Of a DNA stretch of 64,000 nt, positions 1 through 9,325 are shown piece by piece. Position 1 is the stretch's first letter; each line of letters opens with the position of its first letter. Source of the DNA: HGM20899 sp964615195 (GTDB lineage: Bacteria > Pseudomonadota > Gammaproteobacteria > Enterobacterales > Succinivibrionaceae); assembly GCA_964615195.1 (NCBI GenBank), contig CAZTNG010000002.1:6217-70216 (forward strand), in the 5' to 3' direction. The notes under the pieces were generated by a model. It ran no database searches. It was not told where the DNA came from and saw nothing but the letters and a program-made list of their open reading frames with translations. Position numbers and translations under genes: made by a program.

Positions 1-83
1 GCGGCCTGTGCCACACCAAATGAAAGCATTAAAGAGCCTACTGATGCGGCGATCAGTTTTACTCCTGTTTTTCTCTTAATCAT
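1..83 (-). CDS. Exported protein, N-terminal part only
   Basis: This gene runs off the left edge, so only its first 27 codons are visible. The ATG is at 83-81, and a GGAG lies about 8 bases upstream on the minus strand. The residues form a classic Sec signal peptide: a basic start (MIKRKTGVK), a hydrophobic core and an AQA-A cleavage site at the end of the visible part. The product is therefore exported to the periplasm or outer membrane. Nothing of the mature protein is visible, so no function can be given. Its codons match its neighbours in AT-richness. Confidence 0.6.
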   Translation of the reverse strand, partial: MIKRKTGVKLIAASVGSLMLSFGVAQA

Positions 84-184
84 TGGTTCAACTCCATGAT
101 GAATATTAACGAGAACAGCCAAAGGCTAAATGCAAACGTTTTCATAAACTGTTAGACTTTATCATATTAACACAATTTAAACGC

Positions 185-222
185 AAAAATGTTAATTTAA
201 ATCACAAATTAACATTTTTTTT
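185..222 (-). terminator. Perfect hairpin downstream of nudE
   Basis: A perfect 14-bp stem (185-198 with 206-219) encloses a 7-base loop. It lies between the nudE stop and the start of the exported-protein gene, both on the minus strand. The stem ends in a run of A on the plus strand, so minus-strand RNA would end in U, as in a rho-independent terminator. The stem is almost all A/T, so an operator role for the gene at the left edge is also possible. Confidence 0.5.
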
Positions 223-288
223 ACATTTATAGTAAAGCTTATCTAGTATGGTATAATAAAATACTTTATTAAATTTTTTCTTTGAACA

Positions 289-837
289 TCACTTATTAAG
301 TACGTTTAAAGCATGCATTAAGCCAACAATACATCTGCTTTCACGTAATTCTGAATTAGGATCATTAAGAAGGGAAGTAGCTTTACCTATTGAAATTATT
401 TCTTTTATTATTTCTTCTGGTTCATCACCTGTAAATAGTTTTGAATCAAATAAGTCCTCTGCTAAATAAATGTGCATTATTAAGCTCATAAATCCTGGAG
501 CAAAATTTATTGTTCTTAAATGTGTCAATTTTCTGCAACCTAAACCTATTTCCTCTTGCAACTCTCTTTTAGCACAATCTTCAGGAGTTTCGCCTGAATC
601 TATTTTTCCCTTCGTAAAACCAAGCTCATACTGCTCAGTTCCAACACAATACTCTCTTGAAAAAATAAAATTTTCACCATCAAAAGGAATAACCATCACC
701 GCCCCTGCACCAGAACGCAACCTTTCATAAGTAGAACAAACTCCGTTGGAAAATTTAAGATCAACGCCTTCAATTGTAAAAAGCCTACTTTGTGTCAAGA
801 CCCTTGTTTCCATTATTTGGGGTGGTACTTTTTTCAA
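289..837 (-). CDS. nudE: ADP compounds hydrolase NudE (Nudix)
   Basis: NudE is a cytoplasmic Nudix hydrolase that cleaves ADP-ribose, NADH and diadenosine polyphosphates to AMP plus a second phosphorylated product. The Nudix box is complete at about residues 77-99 (G-x5-E-x7-REL-QEE-IG). The 182 residues match the E. coli protein (about 186). The gene follows gspN directly in the same direction, with one base between them, so it is probably the last gene of the secretion operon. nudE next to hslR-hslO-pckA is an old gammaproteobacterial neighbourhood, here with the gsp genes between, as in Shewanella. Confidence 0.9.
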   Translation of the reverse strand: MKKVPPQIMETRVLTQSRLFTIEGVDLKFSNGVCSTYERLRSGAGAVMVIPFDGENFIFSREYCVGTEQYELGFTKGKIDSGETPEDCAKRELQEEIGLGCRKLTHLRTINFAPGFMSLIMHIYLAEDLFDSKLFTGDEPEEIIKEIISIGKATSLLNDPNSELRESRCIVGLMHALNVLNK

Positions 838-838
838 T

Positions 839-1633
839 TTAGAAACTCCCCTTATAATCTATTCTAATATTTCCTTCAGCGTCAGGTTTTCCTATCATAT
901 TTAAAATTGAAATTAAACTATCAGGAATTGAACCCTTTGGTCTAATAGATCCTGAAACTTGAACATTATTCATATTTTTAATTATAACTTTAATATTCTG
1001 ACACTTAAATTGTTCTGACTCTTGGTCAATAATAATATTAACAATATTGACATCACCATTAGGATTTTCCAAGGATACATTTATTTTCCCCAAATCAATC
1101 ATTAAACTTGGATCAAAAGGATGCTGAATCATTACATCGTTAAAATGTATACTACCATTCACAGCTTTTAATGTACCATTTTTATTCAAAGAAATATTTC
1201 TTAAATTTGTTTGAATTACACCTTCAGCCTTAATAGGGAACGGTAATTTAAGGAAAGGCAAAATTTTTGATATATAACTTTTAAGTTCAACTTTTGATAA
1301 ATATATTTCCTTATTTAAATCAAAAATATTCAAATCAAAACTTCCACGGACTAGTTCAGGATCTCTAATATTTACAGACAAACCTCTACCAAAAACCAAG
1401 GTAAAAAAATTAATTTTCCAGTTAACATTGGTAATTCTACTTTCTGCAATATCAATTGTTTCAATCTTACCATTCCATAAATCTCCGCTTACATTGTACA
1501 ATTTAACGTTTTTAGGAAGATCTACGAAAGACATTAATTTATTAGCTGGTGCTAAATAAATTAAAAAAAAGACAAAAAAAACAACTAGAAAAATTGCTCT
1601 TACTACTATTTTACTGGCCATCATCTTCTTCAT
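839..1633 (-). CDS. gspN: Type II secretion system protein GspN
   Basis: GspN is an accessory inner-membrane protein of the type II secretion system with a periplasmic domain; it is dispensable in some species. The sequence has one N-terminal membrane helix (about residues 10-28) followed by a beta-rich domain of about 230 residues. Its place as last gsp gene, overlapping gspM by 23 bases, supports the call. Three in-frame ATGs (1633, 1624, 1621) lie in the overlap. An AAGG abuts the first and is better spaced for the second, so the exact start is uncertain by three codons. The 264 residues are typical of the family. Confidence 0.85.
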   Translation of the reverse strand: MKKMMASKIVVRAIFLVVFFVFFLIYLAPANKLMSFVDLPKNVKLYNVSGDLWNGKIETIDIAESRITNVNWKINFFTLVFGRGLSVNIRDPELVRGSFDLNIFDLNKEIYLSKVELKSYISKILPFLKLPFPIKAEGVIQTNLRNISLNKNGTLKAVNGSIHFNDVMIQHPFDPSLMIDLGKINVSLENPNGDVNIVNIIIDQESEQFKCQNIKVIIKNMNNVQVSGSIRPKGSIPDSLISILNMIGKPDAEGNIRIDYKGSF

Positions 1634-2153
1634 CCTTATCTAACCTAATCAATTGTAAATTAGCAATATAAACAACTGCATCACCCTGTTTATCTAAAGT
1701 AATCTCATCTACTGTAACTCCATACTTATTTTCTAAGGTTCTTAACATTTGATTTATCTTAGCATAAGATTTTGCATCTTCAATTTCAACTGAAGCATGT
1801 CTAGCATCAATTTCTTTAATTACAGCCCCTTGAATTCCATTTTCTTTAGCAGCCAAAATAGCAGATTTTTGAACAGACATTGAATTATCAATAACTTGAA
1901 CTGGAGTACTATTAACCTTGGAAGCATTCTGTAAAATAAAATTATAACCACTTTTAGCACGATCTAAGGCTATTCCTGCGCTTCGCAATTCTACAAATTT
2001 TGGATTAATAAAAATATAAAATAACGCAATTAAAACAATTAATATACTTACACAAGACGCAATGAGTTTTTCCTTTTTTGAACTTCTCTGAGATCTTTGA
2101 ATAAGTAGCAAAAACTTACTTTTAACCATTGTTTTTAATTTATCAATTTTCAT
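1611..2153 (-). CDS. gspM: Type II secretion system protein GspM
   Basis: GspM is a bitopic inner-membrane component that binds GspL and helps form the assembly platform. The 180-residue protein has a basic cytoplasmic tail, one membrane helix at about residues 28-50 and a periplasmic ferredoxin-like domain. The ATG overlaps the gspL stop as TAATG, so translation is probably coupled. Sequence is weakly conserved in this family; topology and position between gspL and gspN carry most of the weight. Confidence 0.9.
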   Translation of the reverse strand: MKIDKLKTMVKSKFLLLIQRSQRSSKKEKLIASCVSILIVLIALFYIFINPKFVELRSAGIALDRAKSGYNFILQNASKVNSTPVQVIDNSMSVQKSAILAAKENGIQGAVIKEIDARHASVEIEDAKSYAKINQMLRTLENKYGVTVDEITLDKQGDAVVYIANLQLIRLDKDEEDDGQ

Positions 2154-3349
2154 TACTTCATTCTCCTCAACTGAACTGAATTTAATATCTTATCTCTACT
2201 TTGTTTTGCATCTAAAGTAGTGACATTAAAATCAACACCAAAAGAATTTTTAAATTTTTCCATATCAAAATCTTCAGGGGCCAAGAACTGAATAATGAAT
2301 GATTTCTTTCTTCTTTCAAATTTTAAACTAACCATTTCAATATCTTTGTTAGTTAATATAATTGGAGAAATCATATTAAGTAAATCTATATAACCTTCAT
2401 CAGTACCAATTGGAGATGACTCACTTAATCTTTGTTTCAAAGTTGCAACAGGATCATTTGTTCTGCCATTTTCGGGCATAATTTGAGAAAAAATAGATCT
2501 TTGTTCATTGCGATATGACATCGTTTCTTGTACTACAGATTTAATTTTGTATTGCATATTTAAATGCCAAAAAATTACAATACAAATAAACAAAACTCCA
2601 ACCTTAATCCATGATTGCATAAATTGAAGTTGATAGTTTTTTTTCTGATGAGTAGTTGATAAATTGACTTTACCTTTCAAAGCGCCATCAGCTAATAAAG
2701 CTAATGGTGAATCAGTTAGCTGTTCATCCCATTCATTTCTGTATTCTTCAGGAACATTTGACAGTGAAATCACATGCTTATCTGCGGATAATTGCTCATT
2801 TACAAGTGAAAGCCAATCATTATCAGTCGAAAAACCACTATAATTAGAGTCCCTAAAAATCCACTCATTTCCGATATTTAAGGTGTAAATTGATAATTGA
2901 TTATCTAATTTAGTAGGCATTGGTAATGCCAAAACATCTGGAACAATAATATCCACATCAAATTTTAATGCTATTAAAGCTTCTTCAAAATCCCTTAATT
3001 CATCTGTTTTGTATATTAAAACATCATAGTTCTTACCTTGCCTATTCAATATATTCACTGCAAATAATTCAATATCCTCAGCAAAATCTTCTTCCAACAT
3101 GTAAAGTATAGAATTATAAGAATTCTTTTTTAGTTTTCCGGGATAATTTATATTTTTAAATTTTAAAGATGTAGCAGGATATAAAACAACCACAGGCCTA
3201 TTTGGTGAATTTTTGTTAATTTCAACCAAAGACAATAACGAATCTTCTGTTCCACTAGCCAAAATATTGTGACTAACATCATCATATGAAAACCAGAGGT
3301 ATGATCTTGGCTCAGATAAAGTAGGTCTTATAAATAAAAACTCACTCAT
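2153..3349 (-). CDS. gspL: Type II secretion system protein GspL
   Basis: GspL links the cytoplasmic ATPase GspE to the inner-membrane platform. The N-terminal ~240 residues form the actin-like cytoplasmic domain that binds GspE. One membrane helix follows (about residues 248-265), then a periplasmic ferredoxin-like domain that pairs with GspM. Length (398) is normal. The ATG has GGAG at good spacing and overlaps the 3' end of gspK by 8 bases. Confidence 0.93.
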   Translation of the reverse strand: MSEFLFIRPTLSEPRSYLWFSYDDVSHNILASGTEDSLLSLVEINKNSPNRPVVVLYPATSLKFKNINYPGKLKKNSYNSILYMLEEDFAEDIELFAVNILNRQGKNYDVLIYKTDELRDFEEALIALKFDVDIIVPDVLALPMPTKLDNQLSIYTLNIGNEWIFRDSNYSGFSTDNDWLSLVNEQLSADKHVISLSNVPEEYRNEWDEQLTDSPLALLADGALKGKVNLSTTHQKKNYQLQFMQSWIKVGVLFICIVIFWHLNMQYKIKSVVQETMSYRNEQRSIFSQIMPENGRTNDPVATLKQRLSESSPIGTDEGYIDLLNMISPIILTNKDIEMVSLKFERRKKSFIIQFLAPEDFDMEKFKNSFGVDFNVTTLDAKQSRDKILNSVQLRRMK

Positions 3350-4370
3350 GAAGTTCTCCTATTACCCGCTGATAAACAACCAAACTGGTGTCAGCTTCTC
3401 TGTAAAATCTTGTCTTAAATGCATACTCTTCATCATCAAAGCTAACCTTTATGTTTGCAACAAAATACTTTGAATTAACAACAATTGACTTGTTAATTCT
3501 AGTTTTGAGCCCATTCATTTCGGCAGCCGCAGATTCTAAGCCATCCATTCTAAAAAATCCTAATGATGAATCCCATCCATATTCTGGTCTATTTGTTATA
3601 GTACTTACTGCCGCTTCTATATCAAGGTGATCTAGAAATAAAGCTACTAACAATGGTGACTGATTTCTTTTTAGAGTATTAATATTAATACTAAAATTCG
3701 TATTAGGTAGTGCACAAATCATAGGCTCTATTCGCCTATAAAGTTCAGGCGTCATTCCTTTTATCATTCGTAACTCTGATTTATCATAAAATAGTCCTTG
3801 ATTAGTTAAATATGGTACATGCAATGACATATAATATTGATCTTCTGCTCCATATGAAGATTTAGTATTTGAGTCAACATCTAGCCAATCAACGGCCGAA
3901 TCAGTGATTGTTTCTGCTAAATTATCATCTGCCCCCATCGTTTTTAATAATTGATTAAATACTAAAGCTGGAAATTTCTCCGTTTTAAATTTACTATCTT
4001 GATTTTGAGTTTCTTTCTCAGACAAACCTTCAATTACAACATCTGTAGCTAGTGAATTTATATTTAAACACGCCATTTCATCACTAACGGAACCACTTAT
4101 AACCGCCTCATCTAAAGGAATAACTTGGTTCTCTTGAGCCCAATTCATACCTAAATAAACTTTTGTTGGCGTTTTTTTAAAATCGTCCTTCATATACTTA
4201 ATTATGATTCCTTCAATACCATCAACATACCATCTTGCTCGATCATAGTAAAAGCTATTTTGGGTTGTAAAAAAAACCTTGTTAAATCTTACAGAAATAA
4301 CAGATGCAGTCATAATCATAATGGCTACCGCTACTAGCACCATTATTAATGCAGATCCTTTATTATTCAT
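3342..4370 (-). CDS. gspK: Type II secretion minor pseudopilin GspK
   Basis: GspK is the large minor pseudopilin capping the tip of the type II pseudopilus in complex with GspI and GspJ. The prepilin site is NNKG|SALIM, followed by a hydrophobic helix. Unlike the other pseudopilins it has no Glu at mature position 5, which is the GspK hallmark and matches its place at the tip. The 342 residues include the large alpha-helical insert domain typical of the family. It overlaps gspJ by 4 bases (ATGA). Confidence 0.95.
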   Translation of the reverse strand: MNNKGSALIMVLVAVAIMIMTASVISVRFNKVFFTTQNSFYYDRARWYVDGIEGIIIKYMKDDFKKTPTKVYLGMNWAQENQVIPLDEAVISGSVSDEMACLNINSLATDVVIEGLSEKETQNQDSKFKTEKFPALVFNQLLKTMGADDNLAETITDSAVDWLDVDSNTKSSYGAEDQYYMSLHVPYLTNQGLFYDKSELRMIKGMTPELYRRIEPMICALPNTNFSININTLKRNQSPLLVALFLDHLDIEAAVSTITNRPEYGWDSSLGFFRMDGLESAAAEMNGLKTRINKSIVVNSKYFVANIKVSFDDEEYAFKTRFYREADTSLVVYQRVIGELHE

Positions 4371-4972
4371 CGTAAATTCCCTGCGGTAACATAATATAAT
4401 CTTGTGAGCTTACCGTAATCTTGTAACTGAAGTTCTAATTTAACACCTAGTGGTATTTTTGAGCGATCCGTCCAACCTAAAGCCCAAACTCCTTGATTAT
4501 AAAAAAACACTTTGAACGATTTAACTCCAGTCAAAATAACTTCGTATTTAGGTTCATATCCAATAATTGTGTCAGGATACGGATATGATCCTCTTTCTAA
4601 ATTTTCATCTTTTAATCTATACCAAACTCTAACTATTTCACCTCTTGGGAGCAATGCTCCAGGATTTAAAGCGCCACCTCTAGTGAAAGTTAAACCTGTA
4701 CCTTCGGAACCAAAAGAACTTTCACCTACATCAATAACACTTCTAGTAGAAGTACCAGATAACCTAGTTGCCCTAGGAACCATTTGCGTATAATCTCGTT
4801 CCATCAAGTTGAAAGCTTTTTGAATTTCATTAAATCTTTCTGTCTTTTCTCTAATAGAATCATCTGAATTCATTACACCAGACATCAACTCATAAGTGCC
4901 TTGAGCAATTATTGCCATTATTACTATAGACAATAAAACTTCAATTAAAGTAAAACCTTTTTTTCTTATCAT
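4367..4972 (-). CDS. gspJ: Type II secretion minor pseudopilin GspJ
   Basis: GspJ is a minor pseudopilin of the GspI-J-K tip complex. It has a type IV prepilin leader (MIRKKG|FTLIEVLLS) with Glu5 after the cleavage site, then a globular domain to residue 201. The next gene upstream, gspI, ends one base before its start. A prepilin peptidase encoded elsewhere must process it. Confidence 0.94.
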   Translation of the reverse strand: MIRKKGFTLIEVLLSIVIMAIIAQGTYELMSGVMNSDDSIREKTERFNEIQKAFNLMERDYTQMVPRATRLSGTSTRSVIDVGESSFGSEGTGLTFTRGGALNPGALLPRGEIVRVWYRLKDENLERGSYPYPDTIIGYEPKYEVILTGVKSFKVFFYNQGVWALGWTDRSKIPLGVKLELQLQDYGKLTRLYYVTAGNLR

Positions 4973-4973
4973 T

Positions 4974-5342
4974 TTATCTGCTCACATAAGTCTTTAAAAT
5001 GACGACAGGCGTGGATGTACTAGTTTTAGAAGTAGTGAAAACTTCGACCTCTAATGATTTAAAATTTGAATCTTGTGTATTTTGACCTCTATATCTAAAA
5101 TACCAAGTTCTATCTGCCAATTCTGTTTTATCCGTAATCCAACTATTATTAGGCCACTTCTTTGCAAGTTTTTGCTCTGATAGCACGTTATCCGCGACCA
5201 TTTGTGCTAAGTAAGTCTCTTCTAAACCAGAAATGCCGTGCATTGTATTCATAACGGAATTAATGACTGCGCCACCTGTTAATGCAAAAATACCTAAAGC
5301 GACCAAAACTTCAAGTAAGGTCATACCCTTAATTTTCTTCAT
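4974..5342 (-). CDS. gspI: Type II secretion minor pseudopilin GspI
   Basis: GspI is the smallest minor pseudopilin and starts assembly of the pseudopilus tip. The leader MKKIKG|MTLLEVLVALGIFALTG contains the conserved Met at +1 typical of GspI and Glu at +5. The 122-residue length fits the family. It lies 12 bases after gspH and directly before gspJ. Confidence 0.94.
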   Translation of the reverse strand: MKKIKGMTLLEVLVALGIFALTGGAVINSVMNTMHGISGLEETYLAQMVADNVLSEQKLAKKWPNNSWITDKTELADRTWYFRYRGQNTQDSNFKSLEVEVFTTSKTSTSTPVVILKTYVSR

Positions 5343-5354
5343 ATTCTGACCTTA

Positions 5355-5990
5355 TTAAAGTTTGTCTTTCTCTGAATCAAACAACCTAAAACTGCCCAAT
5401 TCTGACCCTATTATCATAATTGGATTATCTCTAGTATCCTCGTTTTTTATGTTCAATCTAAGTCTAAAAGGTGTTACTTCACCAGTAGGATAAAACAATA
5501 TTTGAGGTGTCATTTTTTCATCAACATTATGTGACTCTTTTTCAAAATTGAAATCTTCTAAAGATGTATCTGGATTTTGAATTTCTAGTCCACCAATTTC
5601 AAGAGTTACATAAACATCATCTGTAAAATTCATTACAGTTGCGATATCTTCCCTTTTATATTGAATCCAACTCAATTGATCCCAATATGTATTACTAAAC
5701 TCCGACATTAAATTAGCCGACTGAATTAATTTCTTACCAGGCACTTTTGTTCGATATAAAAACTCATACCCATTTTCGTTTACTCTTAAACCTATAATTC
5801 TACCTTCCATTGCTGATCTATCACGAATTTCATCTAGTATAAGTAAAAATCTGTCGGCTTGTTCTTGTACAGAACCTTCAAGCGTTGAATTTGCTGGTAG
5901 TGCAATTGAAACCATTGAAGCGGTCATACCCATTAGAAAAATAACCATTAAAATTTCTATTAAAGTAAAACCTTCATTTCTCACTTTCAT
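5355..5990 (-). CDS. gspH: Type II secretion minor pseudopilin GspH
   Basis: GspH is a minor pseudopilin thought to connect the tip complex to the GspG shaft. The leader ends in NEG|FTLIEILMV with Glu5. The globular domain is predicted to be beta-rich and the 211 residues fit the family. It follows gspG after 29 bases. Confidence 0.93.
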   Translation of the reverse strand: MKVRNEGFTLIEILMVIFLMGMTASMVSIALPANSTLEGSVQEQADRFLLILDEIRDRSAMEGRIIGLRVNENGYEFLYRTKVPGKKLIQSANLMSEFSNTYWDQLSWIQYKREDIATVMNFTDDVYVTLEIGGLEIQNPDTSLEDFNFEKESHNVDEKMTPQILFYPTGEVTPFRLRLNIKNEDTRDNPIMIIGSELGSFRLFDSEKDKL

Positions 5991-6019
5991 TATATACCAC
6001 CAGCAAAAATGTCTTTTAC

Positions 6020-6472
6020 TTATTGATTATTGCAATCATCCTGAGATGGAGGATTATCTACATTCCAGTTACCAATATCATCACAAGTTCCAACTTCGCC
6101 ATCTAAGCCTGCGCTGAAAATATCATATTTTTTCCCATGATCACTAGGCATCTTGTAGTAATAATCACTATGCCAAGGATCTTGAGAAAGCTTTTCCAAA
6201 TAGCCATCACTTCTATATTTTTTTGGAATTGGAGCAGAACTTGGTTTTTCAACTAAAGCCTGTAATCCTTGATCAGTAGTTGGATAACGACCCACATCCA
6301 TCTTATATTGTTTCAGTGCTGTCTCAATTCCATTAATATCAGTTACAACTTTTTGAACATTTGCTTGGTCTACACTCCCCATAACATTTGGAACTACTAA
6401 CCCTGCAAGTAAACCCAAAATTACAATTACAACCATTATTTCTAATAGTGTAAATCCTTTATATTTATTCAT
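6020..6472 (-). CDS. gspG: Type II secretion major pseudopilin GspG
   Basis: GspG builds the shaft of the pseudopilus that pushes substrates through the secretin. The leader is MNKYKG|FTLLEIMVV with Glu5. The C-terminal part has the family words RYPTTDQGLQAL, DPW and FSAGLDGEVGTCDDIGNW, including the acidic loop that binds calcium. Its 150 residues are typical. It ends in a short polar tail with two Cys (CDDIG and DDCNN), which could form a disulfide. Confidence 0.97.
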   Translation of the reverse strand: MNKYKGFTLLEIMVVIVILGLLAGLVVPNVMGSVDQANVQKVVTDINGIETALKQYKMDVGRYPTTDQGLQALVEKPSSAPIPKKYRSDGYLEKLSQDPWHSDYYYKMPSDHGKKYDIFSAGLDGEVGTCDDIGNWNVDNPPSQDDCNNQ

Positions 6473-6481
6473 TTGTTTTCC

Positions 6482-7723
6482 TTAATGTCCTACCATACTA
6501 TTCATCTGCAATAATGGTTGCAGTATTGAAATAACTATAAATAACACAATACCTGCCATACTGACAATTAGTAAAGGCTCAAATATTGACAAAGCCATTG
6601 ATATATTTCTTTTAAATTCATTACTTTGATTGTTAGCAGCCCTTCCCAACATATTATCTAATTCACCACTTTTTTCACCAGACGCAATCATATGTAACAT
6701 CATAGGAGTAAATAGTGCACTTTCTTGTAACGACCTGCTTAATCCTTTTCCTTCTCTTACACTTTCTGCAGCTACTGTTAATCGCTCCTTAGCCACAACA
6801 TTTGTTAAAGTATCACTACTAACATGCATACCTTCAATTAAAGGTACTGCACTAGAATGTAAAATACTTAATGTTTGTGCATATCGAGCAGTATTAAGAG
6901 AACGACTCACTTTACCAATCACAGGCATTTTCAAAAGATAGCCATGAATTATTTTTTTAAAATTTGGCCTTTTCATTGCAACCATAAATAATGTAATTAC
7001 TAAACCAACAGCCATAACAATAAAAAAACCATAGCTTTTGACAAAATCTGAAATTGCAATAAGCACTATTGTTGATGTAGGCAAAGTTGCTTTCATATGA
7101 ATAAATTGCTCTACCACCTTCGGTACTACAGACGACAACAATAGTCCAATAACTGACACTGCTACTAAAGTAAGCATGATAGGATATATCATTGCTTGGA
7201 TAATCTTTCCCCTCAATTCTTGCTTACTTTCTGTATAATCTGCTAATCTTTCTAAAACATCGTCTAAATGTCCTGATTTTTCACCAGCAGCAACCATTGC
7301 GGTATATAAGTCATCAAATACCTTAGGAAATTTCCTCATTGCTTCCGCTAGAGATAAGCCCTCACATACTTTATCTCTTACTGCTGAAATAATAGCAGCA
7401 TGCTTAGGATTTTCACACTGCTGCGAAACAGCCCTTAGCGTTTCTTCAATTGGCATAGAAGAAGAAATTAATGTGGATATCTGCCTTGTAATTAAACAGA
7501 GCGCAGCATTACTCATTGATGGTTGAAATAAAGATGACAAAGAAAAGGAATCTTTTTGCGAACCGTTTGAATAAGAATTTGAAGACTTACCCTCAACAAT
7601 TTCAATTGGAATTAATCCCATTTCTTTGAGTTTTGTTCTGACAATTTTTGCGGTATCAGCTTCAAAATTACCTTTTTTCTGCTTTCCAGAAGCATCTAAT
7701 GCAGAATATTGAAATGAAGGCAT
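6482..7723 (-). CDS. gspF: Type II secretion inner-membrane platform protein GspF
   Basis: GspF is the polytopic core of the inner-membrane platform, contacting GspE and GspL. It has the duplicated GspF domain of the family, each copy with a helical cytoplasmic bundle (words FPKVFDDLYTAMVAAGEKSGHLD in the first, FTPMMLHMIASGEKSGELD in the second), and three membrane helices near residues 175-200, 220-245 and 380-402. Length 413 is standard. It lies between gspE and gspG with gaps of 1 and 9 bases. Confidence 0.96.
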   Translation of the reverse strand: MPSFQYSALDASGKQKKGNFEADTAKIVRTKLKEMGLIPIEIVEGKSSNSYSNGSQKDSFSLSSLFQPSMSNAALCLITRQISTLISSSMPIEETLRAVSQQCENPKHAAIISAVRDKVCEGLSLAEAMRKFPKVFDDLYTAMVAAGEKSGHLDDVLERLADYTESKQELRGKIIQAMIYPIMLTLVAVSVIGLLLSSVVPKVVEQFIHMKATLPTSTIVLIAISDFVKSYGFFIVMAVGLVITLFMVAMKRPNFKKIIHGYLLKMPVIGKVSRSLNTARYAQTLSILHSSAVPLIEGMHVSSDTLTNVVAKERLTVAAESVREGKGLSRSLQESALFTPMMLHMIASGEKSGELDNMLGRAANNQSNEFKRNISMALSIFEPLLIVSMAGIVLFIVISILQPLLQMNSMVGH

Positions 7724-7724
7724 A

Positions 7725-9311
7725 TTAATCTCCGCTTGTCACACGCATAATTTCTTCAATAGTTGTTTTACCAGATAAAACTTTAGATAAACCATCATCA
7801 CGAATAGTTGGCGTATAAGGTCTAACTACCCTTTCTATTCCTACTTCTCCATCTTCTCCGTGTATAGCCAATCGTACATCATCGTTAACTTCAACCAACT
7901 CATGAATACCACATCTACCTTTATAACCAGTACCATTACATTCAGGACAACCGACGGCCTTATATATTACACAAGGTTCTTGTATACCCAATAATTCCAT
8001 ATCATGTGGTGTTGTTTGCACTGGAACTTTACAATGAGGACATAAAGTTCTTACCAAACGTTGTGCTAGTACAGCCAATAAAGATGTAGACAATAAAAAA
8101 GGTTCTATGCCCATATCCTTTAAACGGGTAATTGCACCTACTGCAGTATTTGTATGCAATGTTGATAACACCAAGTGACCTGTTAATGAAGCTTGCACAG
8201 CAATCTCGGCAGTTTCATGATCTCGAATTTCACCTATCATTACTACATCAGGATCTTGACGAAGGATAGCTCTTAAAGCCCTGGCAAATGTCATATCTAC
8301 TTTAGTATTTACAGGAGTTTGTCCTATTCCTTCTAAATCATATTCAACAGGATCTTCCACCGTTAAGATGTTTCTATCTCTAGTATTTATACCTGATATT
8401 GCTGCATACAAAGTAGTACTTTTCCCCGAACCAGTAGGACCTGTAACTAATATAATGCCATGTGGCATGTGAATAAGCTTAACTATCTTTTCACAAATGC
8501 TTGGAGTCATACCCAATTCACTTAATTCTAAGTGAACACTATTTTTGTCAAGCAAACGCATTACGATGCGCTCACTATAACTTGTAGGTATAGTTGATAC
8601 ACGAACATCAACTTGCTTTCCACCTACAGTCAAAGATATTCTTCCATCTTGCGGAATACGCTTTTCTGAAATATCAAGCTTAGCCATAACTTTTATTCTT
8701 GATATTAGATATGGAGTAAACTTTCTTTCCAAAACAATATTTTCATGCAAAACACCATCCACACGAAATCTAATAACTAACTTATTTTCATAAGGTTCAA
8801 CATGGATATCTGAAGCTTCTTCTTTAACAGCTTGAGCCAACATGGCATTAATAAATCTTACCATTGGTGAATTTTCACTGTTATCTAATAAATCAGCTTT
8901 ATTTAAATCGTCAGTTAAACTTAAATCTTCAACGTCATCCCCCATATTACTTGCAATGCGCTGTGCTTCTGATGAATCGTGTTGGTAAATATCAGTTAAT
9001 AATTTATCAAAATCTTCTTCACTCAGTAATTTCGGAGAAAAAGATGTTTTGCACAAACGTTTAACCTCAAGCAATACCTCTAATGAAGGGGCAATCTTGT
9101 AACAAAGAAAAGGCTTAGAATTTTCAATCGTAATCACTACACCTTTATCTCTAGCAAAAGAGAAAGGTAATTTAATTCGCTTTTCTAGAGGCAAAATATC
9201 CTCAACTTTACTCATAGCCTGTTTTATAGGATCAACTTCTTTCTGTTCTTGTACAACAGACATTGCAATCTCTAAAGACGTTGAGTCTAATTCATCGTTG
9301 GTTCTATCCAT
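7725..9311 (-). CDS. gspE: Type II secretion ATPase GspE
   Basis: GspE is the hexameric cytoplasmic ATPase that powers pseudopilus assembly. Walker A (GPTGSGKST) is at residues 291-299 and Walker B with the Asp/His boxes (VVMIGEIRD, LVLSTLHTN) at about 357-388. A zinc-binding tetracysteine is at 424/427 and 455/458, a feature of secretion ATPases of this branch. The N-terminal ~150 residues are the GspL-binding N1/N2 domains. Length (528) is slightly above the common ~500, with an acidic insert at about residues 120-145. Confidence 0.97.
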   Translation of the reverse strand: MDRTNDELDSTSLEIAMSVVQEQKEVDPIKQAMSKVEDILPLEKRIKLPFSFARDKGVVITIENSKPFLCYKIAPSLEVLLEVKRLCKTSFSPKLLSEEDFDKLLTDIYQHDSSEAQRIASNMGDDVEDLSLTDDLNKADLLDNSENSPMVRFINAMLAQAVKEEASDIHVEPYENKLVIRFRVDGVLHENIVLERKFTPYLISRIKVMAKLDISEKRIPQDGRISLTVGGKQVDVRVSTIPTSYSERIVMRLLDKNSVHLELSELGMTPSICEKIVKLIHMPHGIILVTGPTGSGKSTTLYAAISGINTRDRNILTVEDPVEYDLEGIGQTPVNTKVDMTFARALRAILRQDPDVVMIGEIRDHETAEIAVQASLTGHLVLSTLHTNTAVGAITRLKDMGIEPFLLSTSLLAVLAQRLVRTLCPHCKVPVQTTPHDMELLGIQEPCVIYKAVGCPECNGTGYKGRCGIHELVEVNDDVRLAIHGEDGEVGIERVVRPYTPTIRDDGLSKVLSGKTTIEEIMRVTSGD

Positions 9312-9325
9312 AAATATATCTACCT

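Noticed and set aside
2153..4972. Possible second pilus system in the gsp cluster
   Set aside because: Order and domain content are those of type II secretion gspC-N; the pilus genes are the separate msh cluster.
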